A stretch of 64,000 nt of DNA from Trachythela sp. YZ-2020 (lineage: Eukaryota > Cnidaria > Anthozoa > Malacalcyonacea > Clavulariidae), in contig JADLSH010000277.1 in the NCBI GenBank assembly GCA_016169945.1, forward strand, positions 1,914,147 through 1,978,146, written 5' to 3'. A model generated the notes under the pieces. That model searched no databases. It saw nothing but the letters and a program-made list of their open reading frames with translations, and had not been told where the DNA came from. The position numbers and the translations under genes were made by a program. Each line of letters starts with the position of its first letter. Positions within the stretch are counted from its first letter, which is position 1. Positions 44,846 to 59,904 of the stretch are shown in pieces.

Positions 44846-47800
44846 TCTGTGAAACATTGCGGTTTTCGAAGTGACACGCAATCAGTTACTGACAATCTTA
44901 AGGTCCACTTTACACATTTGTTTATGGACAGACCACTAAGCTTTCAAGTGATGCTAACCTTTAAGTTTTTGAACTATTTTTAATGTTTAAGCAAAGGCAA
45001 TGCTGATAAAGACTATATATGTGAATTTGACAAAATATTGCTCACGAGCGTCTTTAGTGAAAGGGCATGCGTATGCAGTATATAAACCTAAAGATTAAAA
45101 ATACTTTGCAAGAAATGTATCAGGAGAATTTAATATCTGTGTTTTGCCGTTAATTGGGATGCTTTGTAAATATAAAGTGGACATAAATCGCATTTTGGGG
45201 CGAGTAAGACCTACTGGTATCCAGTGGCGCCGAACGGTTAACCACAGTTAACTCACGGTTAACCATAAGCAATAATGAGAAATTTTGACTTTGTGGCCAT
45301 AAATGTGCCTGCATTTTAGCATATTGTGCTGTTTCTAAACATAGTGTTAACAATCGAAAAGAATCAAGTGTTCACAACTATGAATTGTTCAAAACTACGA
45401 CGGTTAACCACGGTTAACCACAGTAATTTAAATATACTAAAGACTCAATTATATATACAAAATAGTGGTTAACCGTGGTTAACCGTTGGAATACGCCAAT
45501 GCTAACAGTAATTGCTCCTAAAACGTTTCTTAAGGGTTCCTTTATATCTAATAAAAGAATCAAGTCCCAAAAGGTATAAATTTATAACATTGCTTTAAAT
45601 ATAATTAAGATTTAGCTATGGTTAACCGTGCGGTTAACCGTCGAGTTATTATCCATTGAGTCTCAATCAAGTGCGCATCATATTACATTCGACTTTTGCT
45701 ACGGATATATGTTCGCATACACTCATATATCCTAAGTTATTCGAATTGATAATGCACTATTACATAGAAAGTTCTGTTTTATATCCTATAAATGCTTTTA
45801 AACTATCGTTATATGCTTATTATAAACGCTGTATATAACGGTATAAACTAAGACATATTGATTTCGACCAAGATTTAACAGGCCTATAATGCAAATTACT
45901 TCAGTTTCCCGTCAGCAATGTCGGTAAAAATGCTTAAAATTGACTTTAAATTAGAGTGGCTTACACTGCAAGATGATAATTGCCAAATAAGGACAGATCA
46001 TACATTCTATGTACGATATTGGCAATAGTTACCCTGCACGCTCATTACCTTGACAGTAGAATTGTTACGCGCGCTATTAATTGCAACAGTCAATTTCGCG
46101 TATTATATGTTTATGCAACACTTAAGAAATAAATAATCGCACAATCCCTTTTAAATCTTTAAAACACGGTATGTTTTATAACAATCTAATGTATAGCAGA
46201 GTAATTCAGACGCTAAATCGTCAATATAACCCAACATATTCTCGCTATTTCAAGGTCCGTTCTCAGACAATCCTGGACATAACTTGTTGATAAAATTCCA
46301 AGGTGCGTCTGTCAGAGTATAAATTGTACTATAATTTCTGTATTTGACCTTGATATCCCCCTTCCCCTAGACAATGTTGGTATGTTGCGTTTTAAGTCTG
46401 GGGATAATAATAGCAACATTGGTTGGGGGAGAGGGGGGCGAAAGCCTAATGAAGTTAGTCGAATGTGTGTTCCGGAAAATTTAAGCAATTTTATCAACTG
46501 TTATGTCCACGATTGTCTGTGAAACATTGCGGTTTTCGAAGTGACACGCAATCAGTTACTGACAATCTTAAGGTCCACTTTACACATTTGTTTATGGACA
46601 GACCACTAAGCTTTCAAGTGATGCTAACCTTTAAGTTTTTGAACTATTTTTAATGTTTAAGCAAAGGCAATGCTGATAAAGACTATATATGTGAATTTGA
46701 CAAAATATTGCTCACGAGCGTCTTTAGTGAAAGGGCATGCGTATGCAGTATATAAACCTAAAGATTAAAAATACTTTGCAAGAAATGTATCAGGAGAATT
46801 TAATATCTGTGTTTTGCCGTTAATTGGGATGCTTTGTAAATATAAAGTGGACATAAATCGCATTTTGGGGCGAATAAGACCTACTGGTATCCAGTGGCGC
46901 CGAACGGTTAACCACAGTTAACTCACGGTTAACCATAAGCAATAATGAGAAATTTTGACTTTGTGGCCATAAATGTGCCTGCATTTTAGCATATTGTGCT
47001 GTTTCTAAACATAGTGTTAACAATCGAAAAGAATCAAGTGTTCACAACTATGAATTGTTCAAAACTACGACGGTTAACCACGGTTAACCACAGTAATTTA
47101 AATATACTAAAGACTCAATTATATATACAAAATAGTGGTTAACCGTGGTTAACCGTTGGAATACGCCAATGCTAACAGTAATTGCTCCTAAAACGTTTCT
47201 TAAGGGTTCCTTTATATCTAATAAAAGAATCAAGTCCCAAAGGTATAAATTTATAACATTGCTTTAAATATAATTAAGATTTAGCTATGGTTAACCGTGC
47301 GGTTAACCGTCGAGTTATTATCCATTGAGTCTCAATCAAGTGCGCATCATATTACATTCGACTTTGCTACGGATATATGTTCGCATACACTCATATATCC
47401 TAAGTTATTCGAATTGATAATGCACTATTACATAGAAAGTTCTGTTTTATATCCTATAAATGCTTTTAAACTATCGTTATATGCTTATTATAAACGCTGT
47501 ATATAACGGTATAAACTAAGACATATTGATTTCGACCAAGATTTAACAGGCCTATAATGCAAATTACTTCAGTTTCCCGTCAGCAATGTCGGTAAAAATG
47601 CTTAAAATTGACTTTAAATTAGAGTGGCTTACACTGCAAGATGATAATTGCCAAATAAGGACAGATCATACATTCTATGTACGATATTGGCAATAGTTAC
47701 CCTGCACGCTCATTACCTTGACAGTAGAATTGTTACGCGCGCTATTAATTGCAACAGTCAATTTCGCGTATTATATGTTTATGCAACACTTAAGAAATAA

Positions 47801-50800
47801 ATAATCGCACAATCCTTTTAAATCTTTAAAACACGGTATGTTTTATAACAATCTAATGTATAGCAGAGTAATTCAGACGCTAAATCGTCAATATAACCCA
47901 ACATATTCTCGCTATTTCAAGGTCCGTTCTCAGACAATCCTGGACATAACTTGTTGATAAAATTCCAAGGTGCGTCTGTCAGAGTATAAATTGTACTATA
48001 ATTTCTGTATTTGACCTTGGATATCCCCCCTTCCCCCTAGACAATGTTGGTATGTTGCGTTTTAAGTCTGGGGATAATAATAGCAACATTGGTTGGGGGA
48101 GAGGGGGGCGAAAGCCTAATGAAGTTAGTCGAATGTGTGTTCCGGAAAATTTAAGCAATTTTATCAACTGTTATGTCCACGATTGTCTGTGAAACATTGC
48201 GGTTTTCGAAGTGACACGCAATCAGTTACTGACAATCTTAAGGTCCACTTTACACATTTGTTTATGGACAGACCACTAAGCTTTCAAGTGATGCTAACCT
48301 TTAAGTTTTTGAACTATTTTTAATGTTTAAGCAAAGGCAATGCTGATAAAGACTATATATGTGAATTTGACAAAATATTGCTCACGAGCGTCTTTAGTGA
48401 AAGGGCATGCGTATGCAGTATATAAACCTAAAGATTAAAAATACTTTGCAAGAAATGTATCAGGAGAATTTAATATCTGTGTTTTGCCGTTAATTGGGAT
48501 GCTTTGTAAATATAAAGTGGACATAAATCGCATTTTGGGGCGAATAAGACCTACTGGTATCCAGTGGCGCCGAACGGTTAACCACAGTTAACTCACGGTT
48601 AACCATAAGCAATAATGAGAAATTTTGACTTTGTGGCCATAAATGTGCCTGCATTTTAGCATATTGTGCTGTTTCTAAACATAGTGTTAACAATCGAAAA
48701 GAATCAAGTGTTCACAACTATGAATTGTTCAAAACTACGACGGTTAACCACGGTTAACCACAGTAATTTAAATATACTAAAGACTCAATTATATATACAA
48801 AATAGTGGTTAACCGTGGTTAACCGTTGGAATACGCCAATGCTAACAGTAATTGCTCCTAAAACGTTTCTTAAGGGTTCCTTTATATCTAATAAAGAATC
48901 AAGTCCCAAAGGTATAAATTTATAACATTGCTTTAAATATAATTAAGATTTAGCTATGGTTAACCGTGCGGTTAACCGTCGAGTTATTATCCATTGAGTC
49001 TCAATCAAGTGCGCATCATATTACATTCGACTTTTGCTACGGATATATGTTCGCATACACTCATATATCCTAAGTTATTCGAATTGATAATGCACTATTA
49101 CATAGAAAGTTCTGTTTTATATCCTATAAATGCTTTTAAACTATCGTTATATGCTTATTATAAACGCTGTATATAACGGTATAAACTAAGACATATTGAT
49201 TTCGACCAAGATTTAACAGGCCTATAATGCAAATTACTTCAGTTTCCGTCAGCAATGTCGGTAAAAATGCTTAAAATTGACTTTAAATTAGAGTGGCTTA
49301 CACTGCAAGATGATAATTGCCAAATAAGGACAGATCATACATTCTATGTACGATATTGGCAATAGTTACCCTGCACGCTCATTACCTTGACAGTAGAATT
49401 GTTACGCGCGCTATTAATTGCAACAGTCAATTTCGCGTATTATATGTTTATGCAACACTTAAGAAATAAATAATCGCACAATCCCTTTTAAATCTTTAAA
49501 ACACGGTATGTTTTATAACAATCTAATGTATAGCAGAGTAATTCAGACGCTAAATCGTCAATATAACCCAACATATTCTCGCTATTTCAAGGTCCGTTCT
49601 CAGACAATCCTGGACATAACTTGTTGATAAAATTCCAAGGTGCGTCTGTCAGAGTATAAATTGTACTATAATTTCTGTATTTGACCTTGGATATCCCCCT
49701 TCCCTAGACAATGTTGGTATGTTGCGTTTTAAGTCTGGGGATAATAATAGCAACATTGGTTGGGGAGAGGGGCGAAAGCCTAATGAAGTTAGTCGAATGT
49801 GTGTTCCGGAAAATTTAAGCAATTTTATCAACTGTTATGTCCACGATTGTCTGTGAAACATTGCGGTTTTCGAAGTGACACGCAATCAGTTACTGACAAT
49901 CTTAAGGTCCACTTTACACATTTGTTTATGGACAGACCACTAAGCTTTCAAGTGATGCTAACCTTTAAGTTTTTGAACTATTTTTAATGTTTAAGCAAAG
50001 GCAATGCTGATAAAGACTATATATGTGAATTTGACAAAATATTGCTCACGAGCGTCTTTAGTGAAAGGGCATGCGTATGCAGTATATAAACCTAAAGATT
50101 AAAAATACTTTGCAAGAAATGTATCAGGAGAATTTAATATCTGTGTTTTGCCGTTAATTGGGATGCTTTGTAAATATAAAGTGGACATAAATCGCATTTT
50201 GGGGCGAATAAGACCTACTGGTATCCAGTGGCGCCGAACGGTTAACCACAGTTAACTCACGGTTAACCATAAGCAATAATGAGAAATTTTGACTTTGTGG
50301 CCATAAATGTGCCTGCATTTTAGCATATTGTGCTGTTTCTAAACATAGTGTTAACAATCGAAAAGAATCAAGTGTTCACAACTATGAATTGTTCAAAACT
50401 ACGACGGTTAACCACGGTTAACCACAGTAATTTAAATATACTAAAGACTCAATTATATATACAAAATAGTGGTTAACCGTGGTTAACCGTTGGAATACGC
50501 CAATGCTAACAGTAATTGCTCCTAAAACGTTTCTTAAGGGTTCCTTTATATCTAATAAAAGAATCAAGTCCCAACATGTATAAATTTATAACATTGCTTT
50601 AAATATAATTAAGATTTAGCTATGGTTAACCGTGCGGTTAACCGTCGAGTTATTATCCATTGAGTCTCAATCAAGTGCGCATCATATTACATTCGACTTT
50701 TGCTACGGATATATGTTCGCATACACTCATATATCCTAAGTTATTCGAATTGATAATGCACTATTACATAGAAAGTTCTGTTTTATATCCTATAAATGCT

Positions 50801-53800
50801 TTTAAACTATCGTTATATGCTTATTATAAACGCTGTATATAACGGTATAAACTAAGACATATTGATTTCGACCAAGATTTAACAGGCCTATAATGCAAAT
50901 TACTTCAGTTTCCCGTCAGCAATGTCGGTAAAAATGCTTAAAATTGACTTTAAATTAGAGTGGCTTACACTGCAAGATGATAATTGCCAAATAAGGACAG
51001 ATCATACATTCTATGTACGATATTGGCAATAGTTACCCTGCACGCTCATTACCTTGACAGTAGAATTGTTACGCGCGCTATTAATTGCAACAGTCAATTT
51101 CGCGTATTATATGTTTATGCAACACTTAAGAAATAAATAATCGCACAATCCCTTTTAAATCTTTAAAACACGGTATGTTTTATAACAATCTAATGTATAG
51201 CAGAGTAATTCAGACGCTAAATCGTCAATATAACCCAACATATTCTCGCTATTTCAAGGTCCGTTCTCAGACAATCCTGGACATAACTTGTTGATAAAAT
51301 TCCAAGGTGCGTCTGTCAGAGTATAAATTGTACTATAATTTCTGTATTTGACCTTGGATATCCCCCCTTCCCCCTAGACAATGTTGGTATGTTGCGTTTT
51401 AAGTCTGGGGATAATAATAGCAACATTGGTTGGGGGAGAGGGGGGCGAAAGCCTAATGAAGTTAGTCGAATGTGTGTTCCGGAAAATTTAAGCAATTTTA
51501 TCAACTGTTATGTCCACGATTGTCTGTGAAACATTGCGGTTTTCGAAGTGACACGCAATCAGTTACTGACAATCTTAAGGTCCACTTTACACATTTGTTT
51601 ATGGACAGACCACTAAGCTTTCAAGTGATGCTAACCTTTAAGTTTTTGAACTATTTTTAATGTTTAAGCAAAGGCAATGCTGATAAAGACTATATATGTG
51701 AATTTGACAAAATATTGCTCACGAGCGTCTTTAGTGAAAGGGCATGCGTATGCAGTATATAAACCTAAAGATTAAAAATACTTTGCAAGAAATGTATCAG
51801 GAGAATTTAATATCTGTGTTTTGCCGTTAATTGGGATGCTTTGTAAATATAAAGTGGACATAAATCGCATTTTGGGGCGAATAAGACCTACTGGTATCCA
51901 GTGGCGCCGAACGGTTAACCACAGTTAACTCACGGTTAACCATAAGCAATAATGAGAAATTTTGACTTTGTGGCCATAAATGTGCCTGCATTTTAGCATA
52001 TTGTGCTGTTTCTAAACATAGTGTTAACAATCGAAAAGAATCAAGTGTTCACAACTATGAATTGTTCAAAACTACGACGGTTAACCACGGTTAACCACAG
52101 TAATTTAAATATACTAAAGACTCAATTATATATACAAAATAGTGGTTAACCGTGGTTAACCGTTGGAATACGCCAATGCTAACAGTAATTGCTCCTAAAA
52201 CGTTTCTTAAGGGTTCCTTTATATCTAATAAAAGAATCAAGTCCCAAAAGGTATAAATTTATAACATTGCTTTAAATATAATTAAGATTTAGCTATGGTT
52301 AACCGTGCGGTTAACCGTCGAGTTATTATCCATTGAGTCTCAATCAAGTGCGCATCATATTACATTCGACTTTTGCTACGGATATATGTTCGCATACACT
52401 CATATATCCTAAGTTATTCGAATTGATAATGCACTATTACATAGAAAGTTCTGTTTTATATCCTATAAATGCTTTTAAACTATCGTTATATGCTTATTAT
52501 AAACGCTGTATATAACGGTATAAACTAAGACATATTGATTTCGACCAAGATTTAACAGGCCTATAATGCAAATTACTTCAGTTTCCGTCAGCAATGTCGG
52601 TAAAAATGCTTAAAATTGACTTTAAATTAGAGTGGCTTACACTGCAAGATGATAATTGCCAAATAAGGACAGATCATACATTCTATGTACGATATTGGCA
52701 ATAGTTACCCTGCACGCTCATTACCTTGACAGTAGAATTGTTACGCGCGCTATTAATTGCAACAGTCAATTTCGCGTATTATATGTTTATGCAACACTTA
52801 AGAAATAAATAATCGCACAATCCCTTTTAAATCTTTAAAACACGGTATGTTTTATAACAATCTAATGTATAGCAGAGTAATTCAGACGCTAAATCGTCAA
52901 TATAACCCAACATATTCTCGCTATTTCAAGGTCCGTTCTCAGACAATCCTGGACATAACTTGTTGATAAAATTCCAAGGTGCGTCTGTCAGAGTATAAAT
53001 TGTACTATAATTTCTGTATTTGACCTTGGATATCCCCCCTTCCCCCTAGACAATGTTGGTATGTTGCGTTTTAAGTCTGGGGATAATAATAGCAACATTG
53101 GTTGGGGGAGAGGGGGGCGAAAGCCTAATGAAGTTAGTCGAATGTGTGTTCCGGAAAATTTAAGCAATTTTATCAACTGTTATGTCCACGATTGTCTGTG
53201 AAACATTGCGGTTTTCGAAGTGACACGCAATCAGTTACTGACAATCTTAAGGTCCACTTTACACATTTGTTTATGGACAGACCACTAAGCTTTCAAGTGA
53301 TGCTAACCTTTAAGTTTTTGAACTATTTTTAATGTTTAAGCAAAGGCAATGCTGATAAAGACTATATATGTGAATTTGACAAAATATTGCTCACGAGCGT
53401 CTTTAGTGAAAGGGCATGCGTATGCAGTATATAAACCTAAAGATTAAAAATACTTTGCAAGAAATGTATCAGGAGAATTTAATATCTGTGTTTTGCCGTT
53501 AATTGGGATGCTTTGTAAATATAAAGTGGACATAAATCGCATTTTGGGGCGAATAAGACCTACTGGTATCCAGTGGCGCCGAACGGTTAACCACAGTTAA
53601 CTCACGGTTAACCATAAGCAATAATGAGAAATTTTGACTTTGTGGCCATAAATGTGCCTGCATTTTAGCATATTGTGCTGTTTCTAAACATAGTGTTAAC
53701 AATCGAAAAGAATCAAGTGTTCACAACTATGAATTGTTCAAAACTACGACGGTTAACCACGGTTAACCACAGTAATTTAAATATACTAAAGACTCAATTA

Positions 53801-56800
53801 TATATACAAAATAGTGGTTAACCGTGGTTAACCGTTGGAATACGCCAATGCTAACAGTAATTGCTCCTAAAACGTTTCTTAAGGGTTCCTTTATATCTAA
53901 TAAAAGAATCAAGTCCCAAAAGGTATAAATTTATAACATTGCTTTAAATATAATTAAGATTTAGCTATGGTTAACCGTGCGGTTAACCGTCGAGTTATTA
54001 TCCATTGAGTCTCAATCAAGTGCGCATCATATTACATTCGACTTTTGCTACGGATATATGTTCGCATACACTCATATATCCTAAGTTATTCGAATTGATA
54101 ATGCACTATTACATAGAAAGTTCTGTTTTATATCCTATAAATGCTTTTAAACTATCGTTATATGCTTATTATAAACGCTGTATATAACGGTATAAACTAA
54201 GACATATTGATTTCGACCAAGATTTAACAGGCCTATAATGCAATTACTTCAGTTTCCGTCAGCAATGTCGGTAAAAATGCTTAAAATTGACTTTAAATTA
54301 GAGTGGCTTACACTGCAAGATGATAATTGCCAAATAAGGACAGATCATACATTCTATGTACGATATTGGCAATAGTTACCCTGCACGCTCATTACCTTGA
54401 CAGTAGAATTGTTACGCGCGCTATTAATTGCAACAGTCAATTTCGCGTATTATATGTTTATGCAACACTTAAGAAATAAATAATCGCACAATCCCTTTTA
54501 AATCTTTAAAACACGGTATGTTTTATAACAATCTAATGTATAGCAGAGTAATTCAGACGCTAAATCGTCAATATAACCCAACATATTCTCGCTATTTCAA
54601 GGTCCGTTCTCAGACAATCCTGGACATAACTTGTTGATAAAATTCCAAGGTGCGTCTGTCAGAGTATAAATTGTACTATAATTTCTGTATTTGACCTTGG
54701 ATATCCCCCCTTCCCCCTAGACAATGTTGGTATGTTGCGTTTTAAGTCTGGGGATAATAATAGCAACATTGGTTGGGGGAGAGGGGGGCGAAAGCCTAAT
54801 GAAGTTAGTCGAATGTGTGTTCCGGAAAATTTAAGCAATTTTATCAACTGTTATGTCCACGATTGTCTGTGAAACATTGCGGTTTTCGAAGTGACACGCA
54901 ATCAGTTACTGACAATCTTAAGGTCCACTTTACACATTTGTTTATGGACAGACCACTAAGCTTTCAAGTGATGCTAACCTTTAAGTTTTTGAACTATTTT
55001 TAATGTTTAAGCAAAGGCAATGCTGATAAAGACTATATATGTGAATTTGACAAAATATTGCTCACGAGCGTCTTTAGTGAAAGGGCATGCGTATGCAGTA
55101 TATAAACCTAAAGATTAAAAAATACTTTGCAAGAAATGTATCAGGAGAATTTAATATCTGTGTTTTGCCGTTAATTGGGATGCTTTGTAAATATAAAGTG
55201 GACATAAATCGCATTTTGGGGCGAGTAAGACCTACTGGTATCCAGTGGCGCCGAACGGTTAACCACAGTTAACTCACGGTTAACCATAAGCAATAATGAG
55301 AAATTTTGACTTTGTGGCCATAAATGTGCCTGCATTTTAGCATATTGTGCTGTTTCTAAACATAGTGTTAACAATCGAAAAGAATCAAGTGTTCACAACT
55401 ATGAATTGTTCAAAACTACGACGGTTAACCACGGTTAACCACAGTAATTTAAATATACTAAAGACTCAATTATATATAAAATAGTGGTTAACCGTGGTTA
55501 ACCGTTGGAATACGCCAATGCTAACAGTAATTGCTCCTAAAACGTTTCTTAAGGGTTCCTTTATATCTAATAAAAGAATCAAGTCCCAAAAGGTATAAAT
55601 TTATAACATTGCTTTAAATATAATTAAGATTTAGCTATGGTTAACCGTGCGGTTAACCGTCGAGTTATTATCCATTGAGTCTCAATCAAGTGCGCATCAT
55701 ATTACATTCGACTTTGCTACGGATATATGTTCGCATACACTCATATATCCTAAGTTATTCGAATTGATAATGCACTATTACATAGAAAGTTCTGTTTTAT
55801 ATCCTATAAATGCTTTTAAACTATCGTTATATGCTTATTATAAACGCTGTATATAACGGTATAAACTAAGACATATTGATTTCGACCAAGATTTAACAGG
55901 CCTATAATGCAAATTACTTCAGTTTCCCGTCAGCAATGTCGGTAAAAATGCTTAAAATTGACTTTAAATTAGAGTGGCTTACACTGCAAGATGATAATTG
56001 CCAAATAAGGACAGATCATACATTCTATGTACGATATTGGCAATAGTTACCCTGCACGCTCATTACCTTGACAGTAGAATTGTTACGCGCGCTATTAATT
56101 GCAACAGTCAATTTCGCGTATTATATGTTTATGCAACACTTAAGAAATAAATAATCGCACAATCCCTTTTAAATCTTTAAAACACGGTATGTTTTATAAC
56201 AATCTAATGTATAGCAGAGTAATTCAGACGCTAAATCGTCAATATAACCCAACATATTCTCGCTATTTCAAGGTCCGTTCTCAGACAATCCTGGACATAA
56301 CTTGTTGATAAAATTCCAAGGTGCGTCTGTCAGAGTATAAATTGTACTATAATTTCTGTATTTGACCTTGGATATCCCCCCTTCCCCCTAGACAATGTTG
56401 GTATGTTGCGTTTTAAGTCTGGGGATAATAATAGCAACATTGGTTGGGGGAGAGGGGGGCGAAAGCCTAATGAAGTTAGTCGAATGTGTGTTCCGGAAAA
56501 TTTAAGCAATTTTATCAACTGTTATGTCCACGATTGTCTGTGAAACATTGCGGTTTTCGAAGTGACACGCAATCAGTTACTGACAATCTTAAGGTCCACT
56601 TTACACATTTGTTTATGGACAGACCACTAAGCTTTCAAGTGATGCTAACCTTTAAGTTTTGAACTATTTTTAATGTTTAAGCAAAGGCAATGCTGATAAA
56701 GACTATATATGTGAATTTGACAAAATATTGCTCACGAGCGTCTTTAGTGAAAGGGCATGCGTATGCAGTATATAAACCTAAAGATTAAAAAATACTTTGC

Positions 56801-59800
56801 AAGAAATGTATCAGGAGAATTTAATATCTGTGTTTTGCCGTTAATTGGGATGCTTTGTAAATATAAAGTGGACATAAATCGCATTTTGGGGCGAATAAGA
56901 CCTACTGGTATCCAGTGGCGCCGAACGGTTAACCACAGTTAACTCACGGTTAACCATAAGCAATAATGAGAAATTTTGACTTTGTGGCCATAAATGTGCC
57001 TGCATTTTAGCATATTGTGCTGTTTCTAAACATAGTGTTAACAATCGAAAAGAATCAAGTGTTCACAACTATGAATTGTTCAAAACTACGACGGTTAACC
57101 ACGGTTAACTACAGTAATTTAAATATACTAAAGACTCAATTATATATACAAAATAGTGGTTAACCGTGGTTAACCGTTGGAATACGCCAATGCTAACAGT
57201 AATTGCTCCTAAAACGTTTCTTAAGGGTTCCTTTATATCTAATAAAAGAATCAAGTCCCAAAAGGTATAAATTTATAACATTGCTTTAAATATAATTAAG
57301 ATTTAGCTATGGTTAACCGTGCGGTTAACCGTCGAGTTATTATCCATTGAGTCTCAATCAAGTGCAGTGCATCATATTACATTCGACTTTGCTACGGATA
57401 TATGTTCGCATACACTCATATATCCTAAGTTATTCGAATTGATAATGCACTATTACATAGAAAGTTCTGTTTTATATCCTATAAATGCTTTTAAACTATC
57501 GTTATATGCTTATTATAAACGCTGTATATAACGGTATAAACTAAGACATATTGATTTCGACCAAGATTTAACAGGCCTATAATGCAAATTACTTCAGTTT
57601 CCCGTCAGCAATGTCGGTAAAAATGCTTAAAATTGACTTTAAATTAGGTGGCTTACAATGCAAGATGATGATTGCCAAATAAGGACAGATCATACATTCT
57701 ATGTACGATATTGGCAATAGTTACCCTGCACGCTCATTACCTTGACAGTAGAATTGTTACGCGCGCTATTAATTGCAACAGTCAATTTCGCGTATTATAT
57801 GTTTATGCAACACTTAAGAAATAAATAATCGCACAATCCCTTTTAAATCTTTAAAACACGGTATGTTTTATAACAATCTAATGTATAGCAGAGTAATTCA
57901 GACGCCAAATCGTCAATATAACCCAACATATTCTCGCTATTTCAAGGTCCGTTCTCAGACAATCCTGGACATAACTTGTTGATAAAATTCCAAGGTGCGT
58001 CTGTCAGAGTATAAATTGTACTATAATTTCTGTATTTGACTTGGATATCCCCCTTCCCTAGACAATGTTGGTATGTTGCGTTTTAAGTCTGGGGATAATA
58101 ATAGCAACATTGGTTGGGGAGAGGGGGGCGAAAGCCTAATGAAGTTAGTCGAATGTGTGTTCCGGAAAATTTAAGCAATTTTATCAACTGTTATGTCCAC
58201 GATTGTCTGTGAAACATTGCGGTTTTCGAAGTGACACGCAATCAGTTACTGACAATCTTAAGGTCCACTTTACACATTTGTTTATGGACAGACCACTAAG
58301 CTTTCAAGTGATGCTAACCTTTAAGTTTTTGAACTATTTTTAATGTTTAAGCAAAGGCAATGCTGATAAAGACTATATATGTGAATTTGACAAAATATTG
58401 CTCACGAGCGTCTTTAGTGAAAGGCATGCGTATGCAGTATATAAACCTAAAGATTAAAAATACTTTGCAAGAAATGTATCAGGAGAATTTAATATCTGTG
58501 TTTTGCCGTTAATTGGGATGCTTTGTAAATATAAAGTGGACATAAATCGCATTTTGGGGCGAATAAGACCTACTGGTATCCAGTGGCGCCGAACGGTTAA
58601 CCACAGTTAACTCACGGTTAACCATAAGCAATAATGAGAAATTTTGACTTTGTGGCCATAAATGTGCCTGCATTTTAGCATATTGTGCTGTTTCTAAACA
58701 TAGTGTTAACAATCGAAAAGAATCAAGTGTTCACAACTATGAATTGTTCAAAACTACGACGGTTAACCACGGTTAACCACAGTAATTTAAATATACTAAA
58801 GACTCAATTATATATACAAAATAGTGGTTAACCGTGGTTAACCGTTGGAATACGCCAATGCTAACAGTAATTGCTCCTAAAACGTTTCTTAAGGGTTCCT
58901 TTATATCTAATAAAAGAATCAAGTCCCAAAGGTATAAATTTATAACATTGCTTTAAATATAATTAAGATTTAGCTATGGTTAACCGTGCGGTTAACCGTC
59001 GAGTTATTATCCATTGAGTCTCAATCAAGTGCGCATCATATTACATTCGACTTTTGCTACGGATATATGTTCGCATACACTCATATATCCTAAGTTATTC
59101 GAATTGATAATGCACTATTACATAGAAAGTTCTGTTTTATATCCTATAAATGCTTTTAAACTATCGTTATATGCTTATTATAAACGCTGTATATAACGGT
59201 ATAAACTAAGACATATTGATTTCGACCAAGATTTAACAGGCCTATAATGCAAATTACTTCAGTTTCCTGTCAGCAATGTCGGAAAAATGCTTAAAATTGA
59301 CTTTAAATTAGAGTGGCTTACACTGAAAGATGATAACTTGCCAAATAAGGACAGATCATACATTCTATGTACGATATTGGCAATAGTTACCCTGCACGCT
59401 CATTACCTTGACAGTAGAATTGTTACGCGCGCTATTAATTGCAACAGTCAATTTCGCGTATTATATGTTTATGCAACACTTAAGAAATAAATAATCGCAC
59501 AATCCCTTTTAAATCTTTAAAACACGGTATGTTTTATAACAATCTAATGTATAGCAGAGTAATTCAGACGCTAAATCGTCAATATAACCCAACATATTCT
59601 CGCTATTTCAAGGTCCGTTCTCAGACAATCCTGGACATAACTTGTTGATAAAATTCCAAGGTGCGTCTGTCAGAGTATAAATTGTACTATAATTTCTGTA
59701 TTTGACCTTGGATATCCCCCCTTCCCCCTAGACAATGTTGGTATGTTGCGTTTTAAGTCTGGGGATAATAATAGCAACATTGGTTGGGGGAGAGGGGGGC

Positions 59801-59878
59801 GAAAGCCTAATGAAGTTAGTCGAATGTGTGTTCCGGAAAATTTAAGCAATTTTATCAACTGTTATGTCCACGATTGTA

Positions 59879-59904
59879 TATTGCACGCGTTACGCAAGTT
59901 GTAA
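59879..59904 (+). pseudogene. SGNH-hydrolase-like ORF, last codons
   Basis: After the TA at 59877-59878 the sequence continues ILHALRKL and a TAA, in the frame left at RGA on the other side of the array. This continuation is what shows that the array sits in the SGNH ORF. Confidence 0.6.

Larger units (their letters stand above)
39833..59876. repeat. 20-kb macrosatellite: 12 units of ~1.67 kb, bounded by TIR element and TA duplication
   Basis: The pattern is E-S-E-S...-E, where E is a 251-bp TIR element and S a 1,422-bp spacer. E copies start at 39833, 41506, 43172, 46268, 47935, 49605, 51272, 52944, 54615, 56286, 57960 and 59626; the one expected at about 44843 is absent. There are 12 S copies. 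Units are almost identical, differing mainly by one-base indels in homopolymers. The array starts and ends with complete E copies. TA lies at 39831-39832 and 59877-59878, and the SGNH reading frame continues across when the array and one TA are disregarded. No unit-length ORF exists; the conserved 60-70-codon ORFs simply reflect sequence identity. Confidence 0.9.

Noticed and set aside
40033..59858. Repeated 60-67-codon ORFs in the satellite units on both strands
   Set aside because: They are identical only because the units are nearly identical. They lack domains, and several units lose them by one-base indels.
39833..59876. CRISPR array or telomeric/centromeric consensus
   Set aside because: Units are 1.67 kb without short spacers; the ggttaacc words are clustered palindromes, not a simple telomere repeat.
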